NCBI RefSeq assembly: GCF_026210795.1
Contig: NC_089435.1
Location: 5,022,001-5,086,000, forward strand
DNA: 64,000 nucleotides
Origin: Rhizophagus irregularis
Lineage: Eukaryota; Glomeromycota; Glomeromycetes; Glomerales; Glomeraceae
Reading direction: 5' to 3'
Shown here: one piece after another, positions 24,590 through 35,830 of the stretch
Layout: every line of letters starts with the position of its first letter
Position numbering within the stretch: the stretch's first letter is position 1
Made by a program: the position numbers and the translations under genes
The notes under the pieces: model-generated
Databases searched by the model: none
What the model saw: the letters and a program-made list of their open reading frames with translations, nothing else
What the model was told of the DNA's origin: nothing

Positions 24590-25850
24590 AATTATCCGTT
24601 TTCCTTCGTCATCTGTTTCACTTAATTCGGGGAATGATATGGCAATAGCACCCAAAGGAAGTCGTAGTCCACCATCACTGGCCAAGGCATAGTCAGGCAG
24701 GGTTGTCAATACGACACGTTATTGTCATGGCCATTGTGTTCTGCTTTTTGGTTATACAGCATCTGTTGAACGATTATTTTGAAATAGCTGTAAAATGTGT
24801 GATAGCTTCCAGACTTTTTAAGATTTCTTTCGTATAATGATTTCATCATATAACTCCTCACACTTTTGTCGTACTTCGGAACCTTCTATGGTGTCCCAAA
24901 CTTTTGACATTTAGATATTCAATTCATTCTGTAGATCATAATTGGTTAGCTTGTATGGCATAAATTCGATAAACGTAATTTTAAGATTGCATCTTAATAA
25001 AGGGCACGCCAAGAAATATAATATAAAATATATCTGATATGTGTATAATAATAAACAATTAATAAGGCTAGCTGCCGCTTGATTCTTTTTCATCCTGACG
25101 AGAGTAGTACGGGTAATTTGAACTTCCAAACTCAAGCTATCACAATCGTCTTCGACCCATTTTTTTGGTATCCATTGTATCCAGCAAGAGTCCACGGGGA
25201 GCCATAAGTGGAGCATTAACGGTCAATAGGTGTCCAACATCCGAAGCATATTCTAGTTCTTCATTTACATAATCCTCATGATCTTTGTAGTAAAAAAATT
25301 TTGCATCAAATTATATATATATTAACATTATATTTTCCTTAATTTCGGTTTTAGATTGTGGGATAATCCAGTATCATTTTTCATCAGTTGGTCTATAATG
25401 ACAAATAACGGGCTATTTACCCAAAGTCAATGAGAATGATTCCTTAATCAGCCAATTTATGGCAATAAAATCACGGACATCCCTTATAGCATAGCAACAC
25501 ACCTGGACATCAACTCTATGCTTATCAGGTTGTTTCTTGATAAATCAAAACTCTTGATATTTAAATGAAGGTTAAATTTATTATTTCCGGCGAGATCAGT
25601 TGTTTCAAGCACTACATTAGGAAGCATCTTCAAATTGTGCACCGTCCATATTATGAGCATTGAGATAAGCTTGAGGTGATGGTCAAAATTTGTACAAGTC
25701 TATTAGCGTCTCCTTGTCAGCTAGACAAATTAGATTGTACTGCTCTAAATATCCATCAATTCGATACACAATTCCAAAATCCAAAAACTGCCACTCAAAT
25801 CATGCTGGATAGATGCTTGTAATCTTGCATACATTCAATTTTGCCATTTA
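24590..25850 (-). pseudogene. degraded protein-coding relic of unknown family
   Basis: Protein-like segments appear on the minus strand in order but in shifting frames: MAKLNVCKITSIYPA then WQFLDFGIVYRIDGYLEQYN (about 25850-25740), AHNMDGAQFEDA (near 25650), RDFIAINWLIKESFSLTLGK (about 25480-25410), YVNEELEYASDVGHLLTVNA (about 25280), DDCDSLSLEVQITRTTLVRM (about 25150) and LPDYALASDGGLRLPLGAIA (about 24690). Stops and frame changes separate them. Codon content is much richer in G+C than the surroundings, so this was a real gene. I do not recognise the family. Confidence 0.45.
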
Positions 25851-27591
25851 TGCCATTTATATTATTTATACTTTAAATTTGAATTTTAACATTTTGAATA
25901 TAATTTTTTAAAATGGATTATATTAATCAAATGAAAGTGGTTTGTGAAAAAATTGGTAAAAAGATTTCCATGGTTCCATAAATAAATAGCATAAATGATG
26001 CGTTGGATTGGAAGGAAAGTAAGCATCATCTAACGATGCTCCCTGAAGATCATCAGGATCAATAACAGTATGCTGGTATTTGTGATTCTAATTCTGATTC
26101 ATGATCTGATCTTGACTATTTTCCAGTTTTACTTTCATTTCTCCAATAAAATTTACGTGATAAACTCGGAAAGCCCGCTATTCGCAGAAACTCTAAAAAT
26201 AATTTTAAAATATTCTTTTGATATTCTGATTTTTTTACTTTACTAACATTGAAATCTCGAACAAGATTTCTCCATCACACTGCCGAGTGGTGTATCTTAA
26301 ACGTAATCTCTTCTAATTTGTCATGAAACACTTTCCCAGAACTCCGCCTCTTCAAAATTTGCTTCTGATTCTTCGAAGCCAACTTATGGTAAAGCATATT
26401 GTCCGTGGAGCAATTGCAATTATCTGATGCAATATGTGTCTTAGTTTAATCTTGATAAGTTTAATTCTTTAAACTATCCTTGTTTCTCAACTCCATGATC
26501 TACCAATTCACTTTTTGCTAATTCAAAATTATTGGTGTCAGCCTTTTCTGGTAAGAGGTTCTGTTTAAAGACTGTCCTGTGTTTGCCTGGGGATTTTTAT
26601 AGGAGATGTGCCTACTCATCATGGTCAAACTTTGAATGATCCACAAATACGACCAATGAATCATAATTTATCCAATAAAAATAATTCAACAATTGCTTGT
26701 CCTTGTTTAAAATACTTTCGGTCCTTCTTAGTCCATGTCTTTATTGTGTTTTCTGACGCGTTTTCGATTTCTGAACAATCGCGAGGGAAATCTTTCGGAA
26801 TAGACCGTCATTCGTTAAAAGGTTCGAATGTAGTTCTAAACATAGAATTTACGACTCAAACCATTGTTCTTTGTTCGTCTAAAAATAAAAGCAACGCAAA
26901 AAATACTAACCTTTAATTCACTTTTCATCGAAAGTACCTTTTGCGCCGTCTGACGAGACAAATTTGACAAATTTGATTTACTCTTGAAGAACTAACTTCC
27001 TGCAATTGAGGAGGTATTTGTGACGTTTTGGTAAAGGTATGTTCAAATAATTATTAGGTTTGTTGCACAAGAATGAGAATCAATAGATGTGATTTTTTCT
27101 CAGTCTAAGCCACACGAATAAGTAATTTACGAACACGTGAAACTTTGGTTGATTCCGGTGATTGATCTACAGTACACGTCCTACGTCTACTACGTCTACG
27201 CATGTTAATAAGTTTGGTTTATCTCGACGATGTTATAATAATTATTACTGTAGCGCGATTAAATGTTAATTCCCGTTAGGATTGCGTGTTACAGGGATAT
27301 TAAGGATATTTTCAAAATTTCTTATATTGTATATATTGTATACCCCTGATATCTTGATAACCAATTTAACGACAAAAATCCAATAACAATGGTAATAAAA
27401 ATCGCGCATCTATAAATCCGAAAAAAAATGTATTTTATTAATACCCACGTAGTACGTAGTAATTATAAATTATGTAAATTAAAAAAAAAAAGTTATTTAT
27501 TATTTAAAATCAAATAATCAAATAACAATAAGTAAAGAAATTCACAATTAAAAAAACCTTCAACAAAGTATTGAAATTTACGTTAAAACAA
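25851..27591. other. interval without a supportable gene
   Basis: Several frames exist (for example 26608-26916 +), but none shows a domain, signal peptide or conserved exon border. Around 27150-27210 there is a run of CTACGT-type words. Otherwise plain sequence. Confidence 0.4.
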
Positions 27592-27640
27592 CCTTGAATT
27601 ACCCTAATTACCCTAATTACCCTAATTACCTAACCCTTCA
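27592..27640. repeat. short tandem repeat of TAATTACCC
   Basis: Four consecutive copies of a 9-bp unit (ACCCTAATT) lie just beyond the 3' end of the F-box gene. The unit resembles the fungal telomere word CCCTAA with three extra bases. It is a microsatellite, not a telomere. Confidence 0.7.
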
Positions 27641-27662
27641 CATATATATAAATATTAAACTC

Positions 27663-29285
27663 TCATACTAAAATTAAATTAGTATTATTATTATTATTAT
27701 TATTATTAGTTATTTCCTTAATACGAGACCAACGACTTATTGTACCCTTATTAATATATTTTTTAATAATTTTTGAATAATTTTTCATATTTTCAAATGA
27801 TTGAGAATATTTAAATTTAAATTTTAAATTATATAAAGAATTTAATCTACAATATTTTAAAAAAATATGAAAAAATTTTATATCCCATTTTACCACCTCT
27901 TGATAAATATAAAAAGATTTTAAATTTTTTGATAATTCTTTACCTATCTTATACATTAATAAAGTAATATTTTTATCATCCATAATTTCCAAATTAATTT
28001 TTTCCAAATTTTTACAATTTTGTAATATTAAAGGTATATAATAAAGTAATCTACCTTTAATTTTTAAATCAAAATCTCTTAATTTTGGACAATAAGTTGA
28101 AATAGTATTAAATAAATGAATATTATGAAAGAATAAACCATCATTTAAAGAAATACCTAATTTTATTAAATTACCATTTGTTTTTTTAATTATATCAGAA
28201 TATAATTCTAAATCAAGTTTAATTAAAGTACTAGTAGAAAATTTCAAAGTAGTAAGAAAAGGTAAAAATTGAAAATTAGACCAAGATTTTACTATATCAA
28301 TAGAATCGATTCCTGAATCAGAAATTTCCAAACCAGTAATTTTAGTAAAATTTAAAGATAAATCCAAAGGGATAAATTCATCAGAAGGAATAATTAATTC
28401 ATAATTATCAGTTATAAAAGAAGTGAATTTAATAAGATTATTAATAATTTTAAATTTAAAATGATCAAAATCAATTTTTAAAAGGTGAATTTTTTTTAAA
28501 TTATAAAGGAAATTAAATAAAGCAACATTATCAATATCTAATTTAATATAAATTTCATCAATAGTAGAAATAATATTACTTAATTCAATAAAAATTTGAG
28601 GGGGAATACAAGATTGAAATTCAACATAATTTAAATTTAATAAAGAAGAATTAGGAGAAATAAAATTTGATAAATATTGTAAATGAGGGAATTTTCTTAT
28701 TTTATTTTTTATCCAATTAATTAATTTTAAATTATAATTCAATTTTGAAAAAGTTTGAGAAGTAAAAAGTTTAACAAGTTCACCAAATAATAAAATTCTT
28801 TTTTGATTCATGATATCATCATCATAACTTTTAATAATTTCGATAGGATCACTTTTATCTAAAGTGATAATATCAAGATTTTCATCATCAGGATTTAATA
28901 AAAAATAAGAAACCTTATAAAATAATTCAGTAAAATCCAAATCCCTTAAATAATTATTATAATTACAAAAAGGGGTTGAAATTTTTTGATTAAAATTGAT
29001 GATATTATTTTCATAAAGAAAATTTTTTGAAGATTCTGATAAACATGAAATATAAGTTGAAATTAATAATTTTGAAGTTGTATAATTTTTTTTATGATTT
29101 GGTCTTAAAGGATTTTTCCATAAAAAAATCACGGAATTAGAGAACCAATAACGATCGACCAAGAGACATTTTTGTAAACTAGTAAATTTTCTGATACGAA
29201 TATCAATAGTTTTATTTGCATAATCAATAAGGATTTGAAAAATATTTTGAAGAATTTCTGGTGGAAAAAAACACGCGGTTGACAT
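27663..29285 (-). CDS. F-box protein with leucine-rich C-terminal region
   Basis: A single exon encodes 540 aa. The N-terminus ACFFPPEILQNIFQILID, followed by SLQKCLLVDRYWFSNSVIFL and WKNPL, is the F-box form typical of AM-fungal F-box proteins: PxEILxxIF, then a CxLVxRxW block. The remainder is rich in Leu, Ile and Phe, with LRR-like spacing in which N/K-rich turns follow Lxx(L/I)xL strands, but it does not form canonical LRRs. The C-terminus has a poly-Asn run (AAT trinucleotide repeat). By family knowledge it is an SCF ubiquitin-ligase substrate receptor; the substrate is unknown. The start is chosen because the F-box begins within seven residues of it. It appears intact. Confidence 0.8.
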   Translation of the reverse strand: MSTACFFPPEILQNIFQILIDYANKTIDIRIRKFTSLQKCLLVDRYWFSNSVIFLWKNPLRPNHKKNYTTSKLLISTYISCLSESSKNFLYENNIINFNQKISTPFCNYNNYLRDLDFTELFYKVSYFLLNPDDENLDIITLDKSDPIEIIKSYDDDIMNQKRILLFGELVKLFTSQTFSKLNYNLKLINWIKNKIRKFPHLQYLSNFISPNSSLLNLNYVEFQSCIPPQIFIELSNIISTIDEIYIKLDIDNVALFNFLYNLKKIHLLKIDFDHFKFKIINNLIKFTSFITDNYELIIPSDEFIPLDLSLNFTKITGLEISDSGIDSIDIVKSWSNFQFLPFLTTLKFSTSTLIKLDLELYSDIIKKTNGNLIKLGISLNDGLFFHNIHLFNTISTYCPKLRDFDLKIKGRLLYYIPLILQNCKNLEKINLEIMDDKNITLLMYKIGKELSKNLKSFYIYQEVVKWDIKFFHIFLKYCRLNSLYNLKFKFKYSQSFENMKNYSKIIKKYINKGTISRWSRIKEITNNNNNNNNTNLILV

Positions 29286-29585
29286 TTTATTTAAGGATAG
29301 GAAACGATAGGGGAATTTTTTTTTTAAAGAAAAAAAAAAAATGTGTGGGAAAGAATGATTATTTATAAGAAAATTTTTTTAAATCATTTATTGACTAAAA
29401 TCGGATTGCTAACCTAATACAGTTTAGCTTAATATATTGTCACATCAAATAAATGAAATATAAGGTATAAGGCGTAGTAATTCAACCATTTTTCACGCGT
29501 TCAAATTTCATGAAATTTGCAAAAAGATCTTGATTTCATCTAATTTATGTCATTTATGTATGATCGACATAAATTATAACTATAT
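29286..29585. promoter_or_regulatory. upstream region of the F-box gene
   Basis: 300 bp upstream of the F-box start. A poly-T/poly-A pair at 29318-29340 could form a hairpin. No other element is identifiable. Confidence 0.3.
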
Positions 29586-30723
29586 TTGGTAAAGATCACT
29601 GACGAATATATGAGTGTCGTAAAATTTGCAATTGTAGAAACTCACGACCGAGGCGTTTTTTTAAATAAATCAGCCCCTATTTTTATAATGAAGTTCTATC
29701 AGTCAAAATTTTATACAATAACTTCAAAAGATTTTAAACGTTTTTATAAATTCGAGTTCGACAATTCGTTTGGAATATCATTATGCATAAAAATATTTAC
29801 AAAATATTTGATTAATCTACCACGTATGAATAACATTATAATTATAAGTAATTTTAATATAATTTGACGAATAAGAAATTATTTTTTTTGATTCCAGTTT
29901 TCAGAATTTTTATGGGTCCCTCATATATTATTACTCGATTTAATACTGAATGTACTGAATGTAAGGTATCATCATCCATATGTACCGAAAATCCACGGAG
30001 ATTGATCATTCTCAACAAACAAGAGATAAAACAATATTTCTTTTTGGATAATAAAAGTTTTTATTTTTAAACTTTTATAAATTTGGTAACGGTATTAGCA
30101 AATATCAATGCGATCAAAATTACAGGTAAATTAGGGAGTGATCGACAAACACATTATTCCTTGAAAAAGAAAAGGTAAAAAAAAAATTTTTTTTTTTCTT
30201 AAATCCCTTAAAAAGATTAGAGATGAATTTTATTACGGGAGAGGAACCAAAAAAATTGAAATTAAATTTGTGTAATTATTATATAATATAATTCCTTCAC
30301 GTTTTAATTGTGTAACATTAATAGAGATGATTTGTTTATGAAAATTTATGCAATTCATTTTACATGCGCATTAAAAAAGGTCGATTAACATATAATACCA
30401 TAAGGTTTTACTCATAATGAATGAAACCGAATATCTTTATATACTTGGATGTACATATACATTACATTTGTTGTTGTTGATTTTTAATATATAAATTAGC
30501 GTGGTGCGAAATTTATGGGCTTATGGTTATTTAATGTTGTGTTTAATTTACGCAACTTTTTTTTCTTTTTTGAATATAAATATGTTAAAATTAAAAAAGA
30601 AATTGTATTTTAATTTTTTTTTATCTTTTTTTTTTATTCTCAATTTTTTTTTCTTTCTTTAGAACAAAAGAAATTTTAAATGCTAAAGCAGGATTTTTAG
30701 CGCAGTATAAAATTACAAAATTA
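29586..30723 (+). pseudogene. possible broken gene, unknown protein
   Basis: Open stretches at 29586-29867 (contains DFKRFYKFEFDNSFGISL) and 29864-30070 are followed by a GT donor after 30126 and a T-rich acceptor at 30659. The exon after it reads TKEILNAKAGFLAQYKITKL and stops at 30723. Joining 30126 to 30660 keeps a frame with FYKFGNGISKYQCDQNYR upstream, but that frame does not connect to the earlier pieces. I do not recognise the product. This is weak evidence for a decayed gene. Confidence 0.25.
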
Positions 30724-30814
30724 TAAATTTTTATATTTACCCTCATTTATATATCATTAGACATTCATCTCATCCCCAGTATTTATATCATTACCTATTA
30801 AATATCTTACCGTC

Positions 30815-31480
30815 ATGAAACGTTTTAATGTTATTAATTATAATATTAATAGAGAAAGTATTATAGATTTACCGGATATTCATCATTCTCTTATAATCAT
30901 ACCTGAAACACTTTATGAAAATTCTGATATAATTTCAACAAATTCTGATAACAAATCAACTATTGTTGTTCCTACATTTAAAATAGAAGAGGAGGAAGAG
31001 GAGGGAGAAGAAGAAGAAGAAGAAGAAGAAGAAACGGTACAATCAAATGATGACCAATTTGTTGAATCAAATGATAAATCAAGAGAAGTAAATGATGAAA
31101 AATCAAAAAATTTCAGTGATATTGATTTATGTGAAACTAAACAAAAGTATGTAATCTTAAATTATTTATAATTTATATATATATACATATATAATTATAT
31201 ATATATTTCATTTCTCATTTCTCTCATATTTCATATATTTCAAGTATTAATTAATATATATATTTGTTATAGAAATTCTTTCTCTGCGGTAAGACCATCG
31301 CTTACAATTGACACATCTTCATTACCAGTTTCACATGTTAATAACGAAATATCTAGTAAAAGAAAACATGATTTTGATTGTTTATTTTATTTAAAAAGTA
31401 ATAAGATTAGATTAATAATTCTTTCTTTAATTATAATTATTGCAGTAGTTATAATTGTTGTTGTTCTAGTAAAAAAATGA
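30815..31480 (+). CDS. acidic tail-anchored membrane protein, 179 aa
   Basis: Two exons (30815-31146, 31273-31480; GT-AG) give 179 aa. The N-terminal part is polar and contains a run of about 22 almost consecutive Glu residues (about residues 55-76, GAA/GAG repeats). The C-terminus is IRLIILSLIIIIAVVIIVVV followed by LVKK and the stop. It has no signal peptide, a single C-terminal helix and a two-lysine end: the layout of a tail-anchored protein delivered post-translationally to the ER or another membrane. The KK near the terminus could act in ER retrieval. No family is recognised. The intron contains an AT repeat. Confidence 0.65.
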
Positions 31481-32799
31481 TATAAAATAATATCTTAGTT
31501 TTTTCTTCTTTTCTTTTCGCCTCTTTTTAATATATATTTTTTTTTAAATTGTAATGTATATAATATTTAATTTTAATTATTATTAAAGAAAATGCCCTTT
31601 TAATATTTTTATTATAAAATGATTTTTAAAAAAAGCCTTAAAAGCCTTTTTGAAAAAAAAAGATCAACCCCTCTCTTAATTTGGAAGGCCAAGTAAAGCA
31701 TGATCAAAGAATTGTGGGGAAAATCTTTTCTCCGCAAAAAAAAAAAAGATTATAATTTAAATTATATAATTATTGGTGGATTATTTTGGTATAGCACATA
31801 AAGTAAAAACACCAATAATGCAAGTATGTAACCGGCTTTAAAATAAGCAGTTCACGTTACTCCAAGAAAACACGTCATTTAAAAATGAATTCAACTCATA
31901 AATTAATTCGACAAATTATTCCTGCTTAAAAAATCCTGGATACTGTAGCAAGCTTATTCATATACCAAATATAGTACGAGCAGATATTTGAGTTGCTATT
32001 TAAAGCTATTCTCGCTTATTCACCTTTTTTTTTTCTAAAAATAATTTTTGAAACTTTTTTTTTTAAAAAAAAATTAGTGCTACCAAGTGTACAGTAATTA
32101 TTAAATGAACAAACAAATAATGCATATTTGGGTCATCATCTGATCTCAAACAAATGAAATTCAGTTTTTAAATTGAATATCCGATATTGCAATCTTATTC
32201 CTATCTCCTGAGATCTAAAGATCAAAGGAGGTGTCTGGTCAGTTTTCCCGAGATGGAAAAGCAGGTAAATTCAATACGTCGAGATCAGAACAAATTGATG
32301 TGCTTAGAGACAATAATCATGTATCACAAGGTGCATCCCGATCTTTGTAGTTTATTTTTTGCGTTGCATAAAGCTATTATTGTATTAATAAACAATTCTT
32401 GAATATTTGGTAATCGAAATATCAAATGGTATGAATGGAATTATAATAATTCTCCCAATGCTATAAAGGTAAAGAATCTACATAATTTTTTCGTTTATTC
32501 TTTTAAGAAGGTTGCCAAATTGTCATTAATCATGATCATGTGATAAATATTTGAATTTTCAACTAACGCCACCATAATTTTATTCGCATAAGCAAATACA
32601 ACATTTCAAATTATATTTCTATATACTAATTATATAGCCACTAAAAAAAATCTAGAAAATTTACGAATATCTATATACTCAATTATGTAGTTACTAAAAA
32701 TTATATTTAAAAAATTCACAGATTAGACGAGCTCTAACCCTAACCCTAACCGAATTTATCAAATACATCTTTATACCAGCAGCCGCATCAAAGATGGAT
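31481..32799. other. gene-free interval with telomere-like words at 32733-32751
   Basis: No supportable gene; an ORF at 32187-32402 has no recognisable features. At 32733-32751 nearly three copies of CCCTAA occur in tandem, an interstitial telomere-type sequence. Poly-A/poly-T tracts are common. Confidence 0.45.
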
Positions 32800-33371
32800 T
32801 TTAGACTCCCTTCCCGGATGAAGCATCTCTACTGGCGTATATTTCCCTTCATTGATAGTATTATTTCCTCTGGTTCCTTAAAGTTAAAAAGGCATGAGAA
32901 TTTGTTATTAATCAGTAGAACTTTAATAGACTTACCAGCTGATCTGGTCTTAATAATCTCCCCAACTGATTTACCATTCTTACGAGCTTCTGTTTCCTTA
33001 GCTTTTTTGAATGCTAGAAGTTCAAAAGATTATATTTTAATATATTGAGATTTCGTAAATGTTCTAGTGATTATAAATACCTAAAATTTCGTCGTCTTCT
33101 TCAAATGGTTTACCGACTTCTAACCACTTTTTCAATTCAGTTATATTAATATTTTTTTTTTTGCGCGCTCCATTTGAGTTGAAAAAAAGTCATATGGATC
33201 AGATTTAATGGCTTTTAAAAATTGAATCCAATGTAAAACTGTGTCTGGCATTTCATGAGCTTTTCTTCCTGGTAAAAGTCTTGTAATGTTACCATTATTG
33301 TATAATATTCATGGTCTTAAATGCTCTAGTGATTCTAAGGGACTTTTGTGAGCTAACAGTTCGTCCAACAT
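32800..33371 (-). pseudogene. broken two-exon gene of unknown family
   Basis: Exon 1 starts MLDELLAHKSPLESLEHLRP at 33371 and meets a TGA at 33309-33311. The frame then continues with NGNITRLLPGRKAHEMPDTV, LHWIQFLKAIKSDPYDFF and ELKKWLEVGKPFEEDDEIL. A 67-nt intron (33080-33014, GT-AG) joins in phase to AFKKAKETEARKNGKSVGEI and IKTRSAGKSIKVLLINNKF, after which the frame changes near 32860. The well-formed intron and codon use show a former gene. I do not recognise the protein family. Confidence 0.5.
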
Positions 33372-34120
33372 TTTGAGTAGGTTTTTTTTTGCGTTAGAAA
33401 GTTAAATAGTGAGTCGCTTGTTATTGTTAACTGATTATCAAAAAAGCTCTGACACGTGATTTATTACACGTGATTCTGCATTACATCAATTAATATTAAC
33501 CGGCTGTTAAAATATTCTTTAAATCCTTGGAAAGATTTTCTGATAATCTGAAAACTACAATTAGTTTTGGCAAAGAAGTGAGGCCAGATTTAGAAAATGA
33601 ATACTTGAAATTAGAAAATGATTATCACGTTAATCATAAAAATTTTTAAAATCATTACCGTTTACTTATCCGAAATAAACGCTTTGACAATAATAATGAA
33701 ATTTATAAATTTGACGAATAAGATATTAATAATTAAAGCACTTGTTAATTATTATAAAGTGATAGTAATACGTATTAATAAATAAATTTTAAGTATTTAA
33801 TAGCATTGACAGATTAAATACTATTTAATAATACATATAATACGATATTTTTTATAAAATGCAAATATTTTTATTTTGTTCAAAATATTAAAGATGCAAA
33901 TTAAAGACAAAATTCCAAAACAACTTAAAGTAAGCATTAATTAAAGTAGTAATTGCTATTTAAAATTCAGATTGTATTATATTTTAATTGCATGTATTTA
34001 TTTAATAGTCAAAATTATATAAAATAGTGGAATTTTTTAACAAATATTTTTTTTAAGAAAAATGAGTAAACTTGTGAGTTTTGCAAACAACACGTTACTT
34101 GCACTCCTTTAGATTATAAT
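33372..34120. other. gene-free AT-rich interval
   Basis: No open frame or repeat worth annotation. AT content rises further around 33700-34060. Confidence 0.45.
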
Positions 34121-34754
34121 TCATATTGCAACATTTATGGTTGTAAAAGTAAAAACAAGCACAATCATAAACTTTGCAAAAGTTGTTATTGGTAAATTAC
34201 TGCGACACCCATGTACTCCATTGATTTCATCACCCAGTAACACTTGGCACACGGAAGAATCAGCCTTATTCTTCCATATTTTAATTCGATCTTTCGGAAG
34301 TACAAGGTGACAAAGCTTTTTCTCTGCCCGTACATTGCCCTCAGGGGTATTGACTCGGAGCAATGACCCCAATTGTGATGACAGTGCTCGGATTCTTGTT
34401 GAACATTCAGATAGCACCATAGGATTGCAGGCATTGTTCTTACTCTCCTCATCGCTATTTCCAGTTGTCGAATTCTGTTATTTTCATACATATCCCACTG
34501 CGAATTGATGTCCTGAACATTATTTGTACAATCTTCCTTCTTCTACTGAAATCGTCAAATTCACTGTTGATGTGCGGTTCATCTTGTTCATTTCCATCAT
34601 AGTGATTCTGTTGATCAAGGCGACTTGCATTCTGGCAAGGTAATTTAATTTGTCTTGATAATTTATCTTCTACTTGAAACTTATCTTCATTATATAGTGC
34701 GTCTACAATAGGCATACTTTGTCCCAAATCGGTACTATTAGAACTGATTAACAA
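34121..34754 (-). pseudogene. degraded hydrophilic protein gene
   Basis: Three overlapping minus-strand frames each carry protein-like stretches. One has KLSRQIKLPCQNASRLDQQN and EQDEPHINSEFDDFSRRRK (34754-34540). Another has NVQDINSQWDMYENN (about 34520-34475). A third has DEESKNNACNPMVLSECSTR, SQLGSLLRVNTPEGN and CQVLLGDEINGVHGC (34470-34200). The quick change of frame suggests indels rather than introns. The family is not recognised. Confidence 0.35.
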
Positions 34755-34989
34755 AGAGGTAGGCTTATCATAATGCCTGTGATCCTGAATGGTATTATGA
34801 TTTCTTGAGTTCTACATAAAAAAAATTGTTAAATACATATTCTTTTTTCTATCTTTAAAAACTAAGATGTTATATATACATGAAAGATATCACAAAAGAA
34901 ATTATCAATCTTCTCGCCCATGACTTTTGTAATTATATGTGTCATAATGATGCTTTATAGAATTACATCATAATTACAATTTTGTTGCA

Positions 34990-35170
34990 CGTTGAATATC
35001 AGGTGTAGTGTTGTTAAGTCCAAGTCACACCGATGGGGTCGATTCAGCTTGACTTGATATTCCTTGAGGAAATCCAAGTTGCGGTTCGGCCTGACTTGAA
35101 AGAGACAAGTTGATGGGGGTCGATGGGTTCAATGGAGTCGATGGAACTAATGTTAGATTTCAATCTAATT
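34990..35170. repeat. imperfect GTCGATGG-type repeats
   Basis: Several diverged copies of words such as CGATGGGGTCGATT, GGGGGTCGATGGGTTC and GGAGTCGATGGAAC occur within 180 bp. It is richer in G+C than its surroundings and non-coding. Probably an eroded minisatellite. Confidence 0.45.
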
Positions 35171-35214
35171 TTCATAAAAAAATTAAAGAAACGTAAGTAA
35201 CGTTTCAAAATTAA

Positions 35215-35830
35215 TCCCTCTCCAGCTCCTCTTCCTTCAAAGAGCTCAGTATTTAAATCCTGTGCAGTTGTCTGTGCTCACCTAAGATAAAAAGGAAATA
35301 TAATAATATCTTTTCTTTCAATAACAATATAACTTTTCACTCCCTTTACCCAAGGAGCCGGTACCTATAAAATAAGAAAGAAACGTTAGTAATGTTCTAC
35401 TAATGTTTCCTAAATTTCCACCTTCTAATTCCAGCTCAACCCACCTTTCATGTCCGGAATCTGGAACTTTAGACGTCCAAAGCTGGTGTCCAATAACTAC
35501 GCGTCCTAAAAAATAAAAGAAAAATGGTTAGTATCTATAAAAAAACACAAAAAATTAATTACATTCTTCCGCTTCTAAATTCTAACCAACATACTTTCTA
35601 TGTCTTAAATCCGAGGTTCACAAGTCCAAAAGCTGGTGTTCACGTCCTAAATAGTAAAGAAAAAGGTAGTTAATGATTTCTGTAAAAAATTGCTACACTC
35701 TCTTCTGACCATTATACCTTCCATAATTCCATGTTCGAAAGCCGGAAGTTCAGGTACCCAAGAGCTGATGTTCTGTTCTTACAAAATAAAAGAAAAAGTA
35801 GTTAGTAATCTAGTATAATGATTATTTCTT
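35215..35830. repeat. diverged tandem repeat (~120-140 bp unit), exon-like on the minus strand
   Basis: Four or five units share, on the plus strand, a CCAAAGCTGGTGT-type core, then CGTCCTAAA, AATAAAAGAAAAA and GGTTAGTAAT-type tails. On the minus strand each unit presents a pyrimidine tract plus AG, a conserved ~55-62 nt block (one reads GHQLWTSKVPDSGHE), then GT or a degenerate donor. Stop codons interrupt most units in any frame. I infer a decayed satellite or repeated-exon family, not an active gene. Confidence 0.6.

Noticed and set aside
26815-26840. B-box-like GGTTCGAATG
   Set aside because: No upstream A-box or cloverleaf can be drawn; isolated match.
26608-26916. 102-aa plus-strand frame (MPTHHGQTLNDPQIRPMNHN...)
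   Set aside because: Balanced composition made it tempting, but no exon structure, domain or homologous copy is visible in the window.
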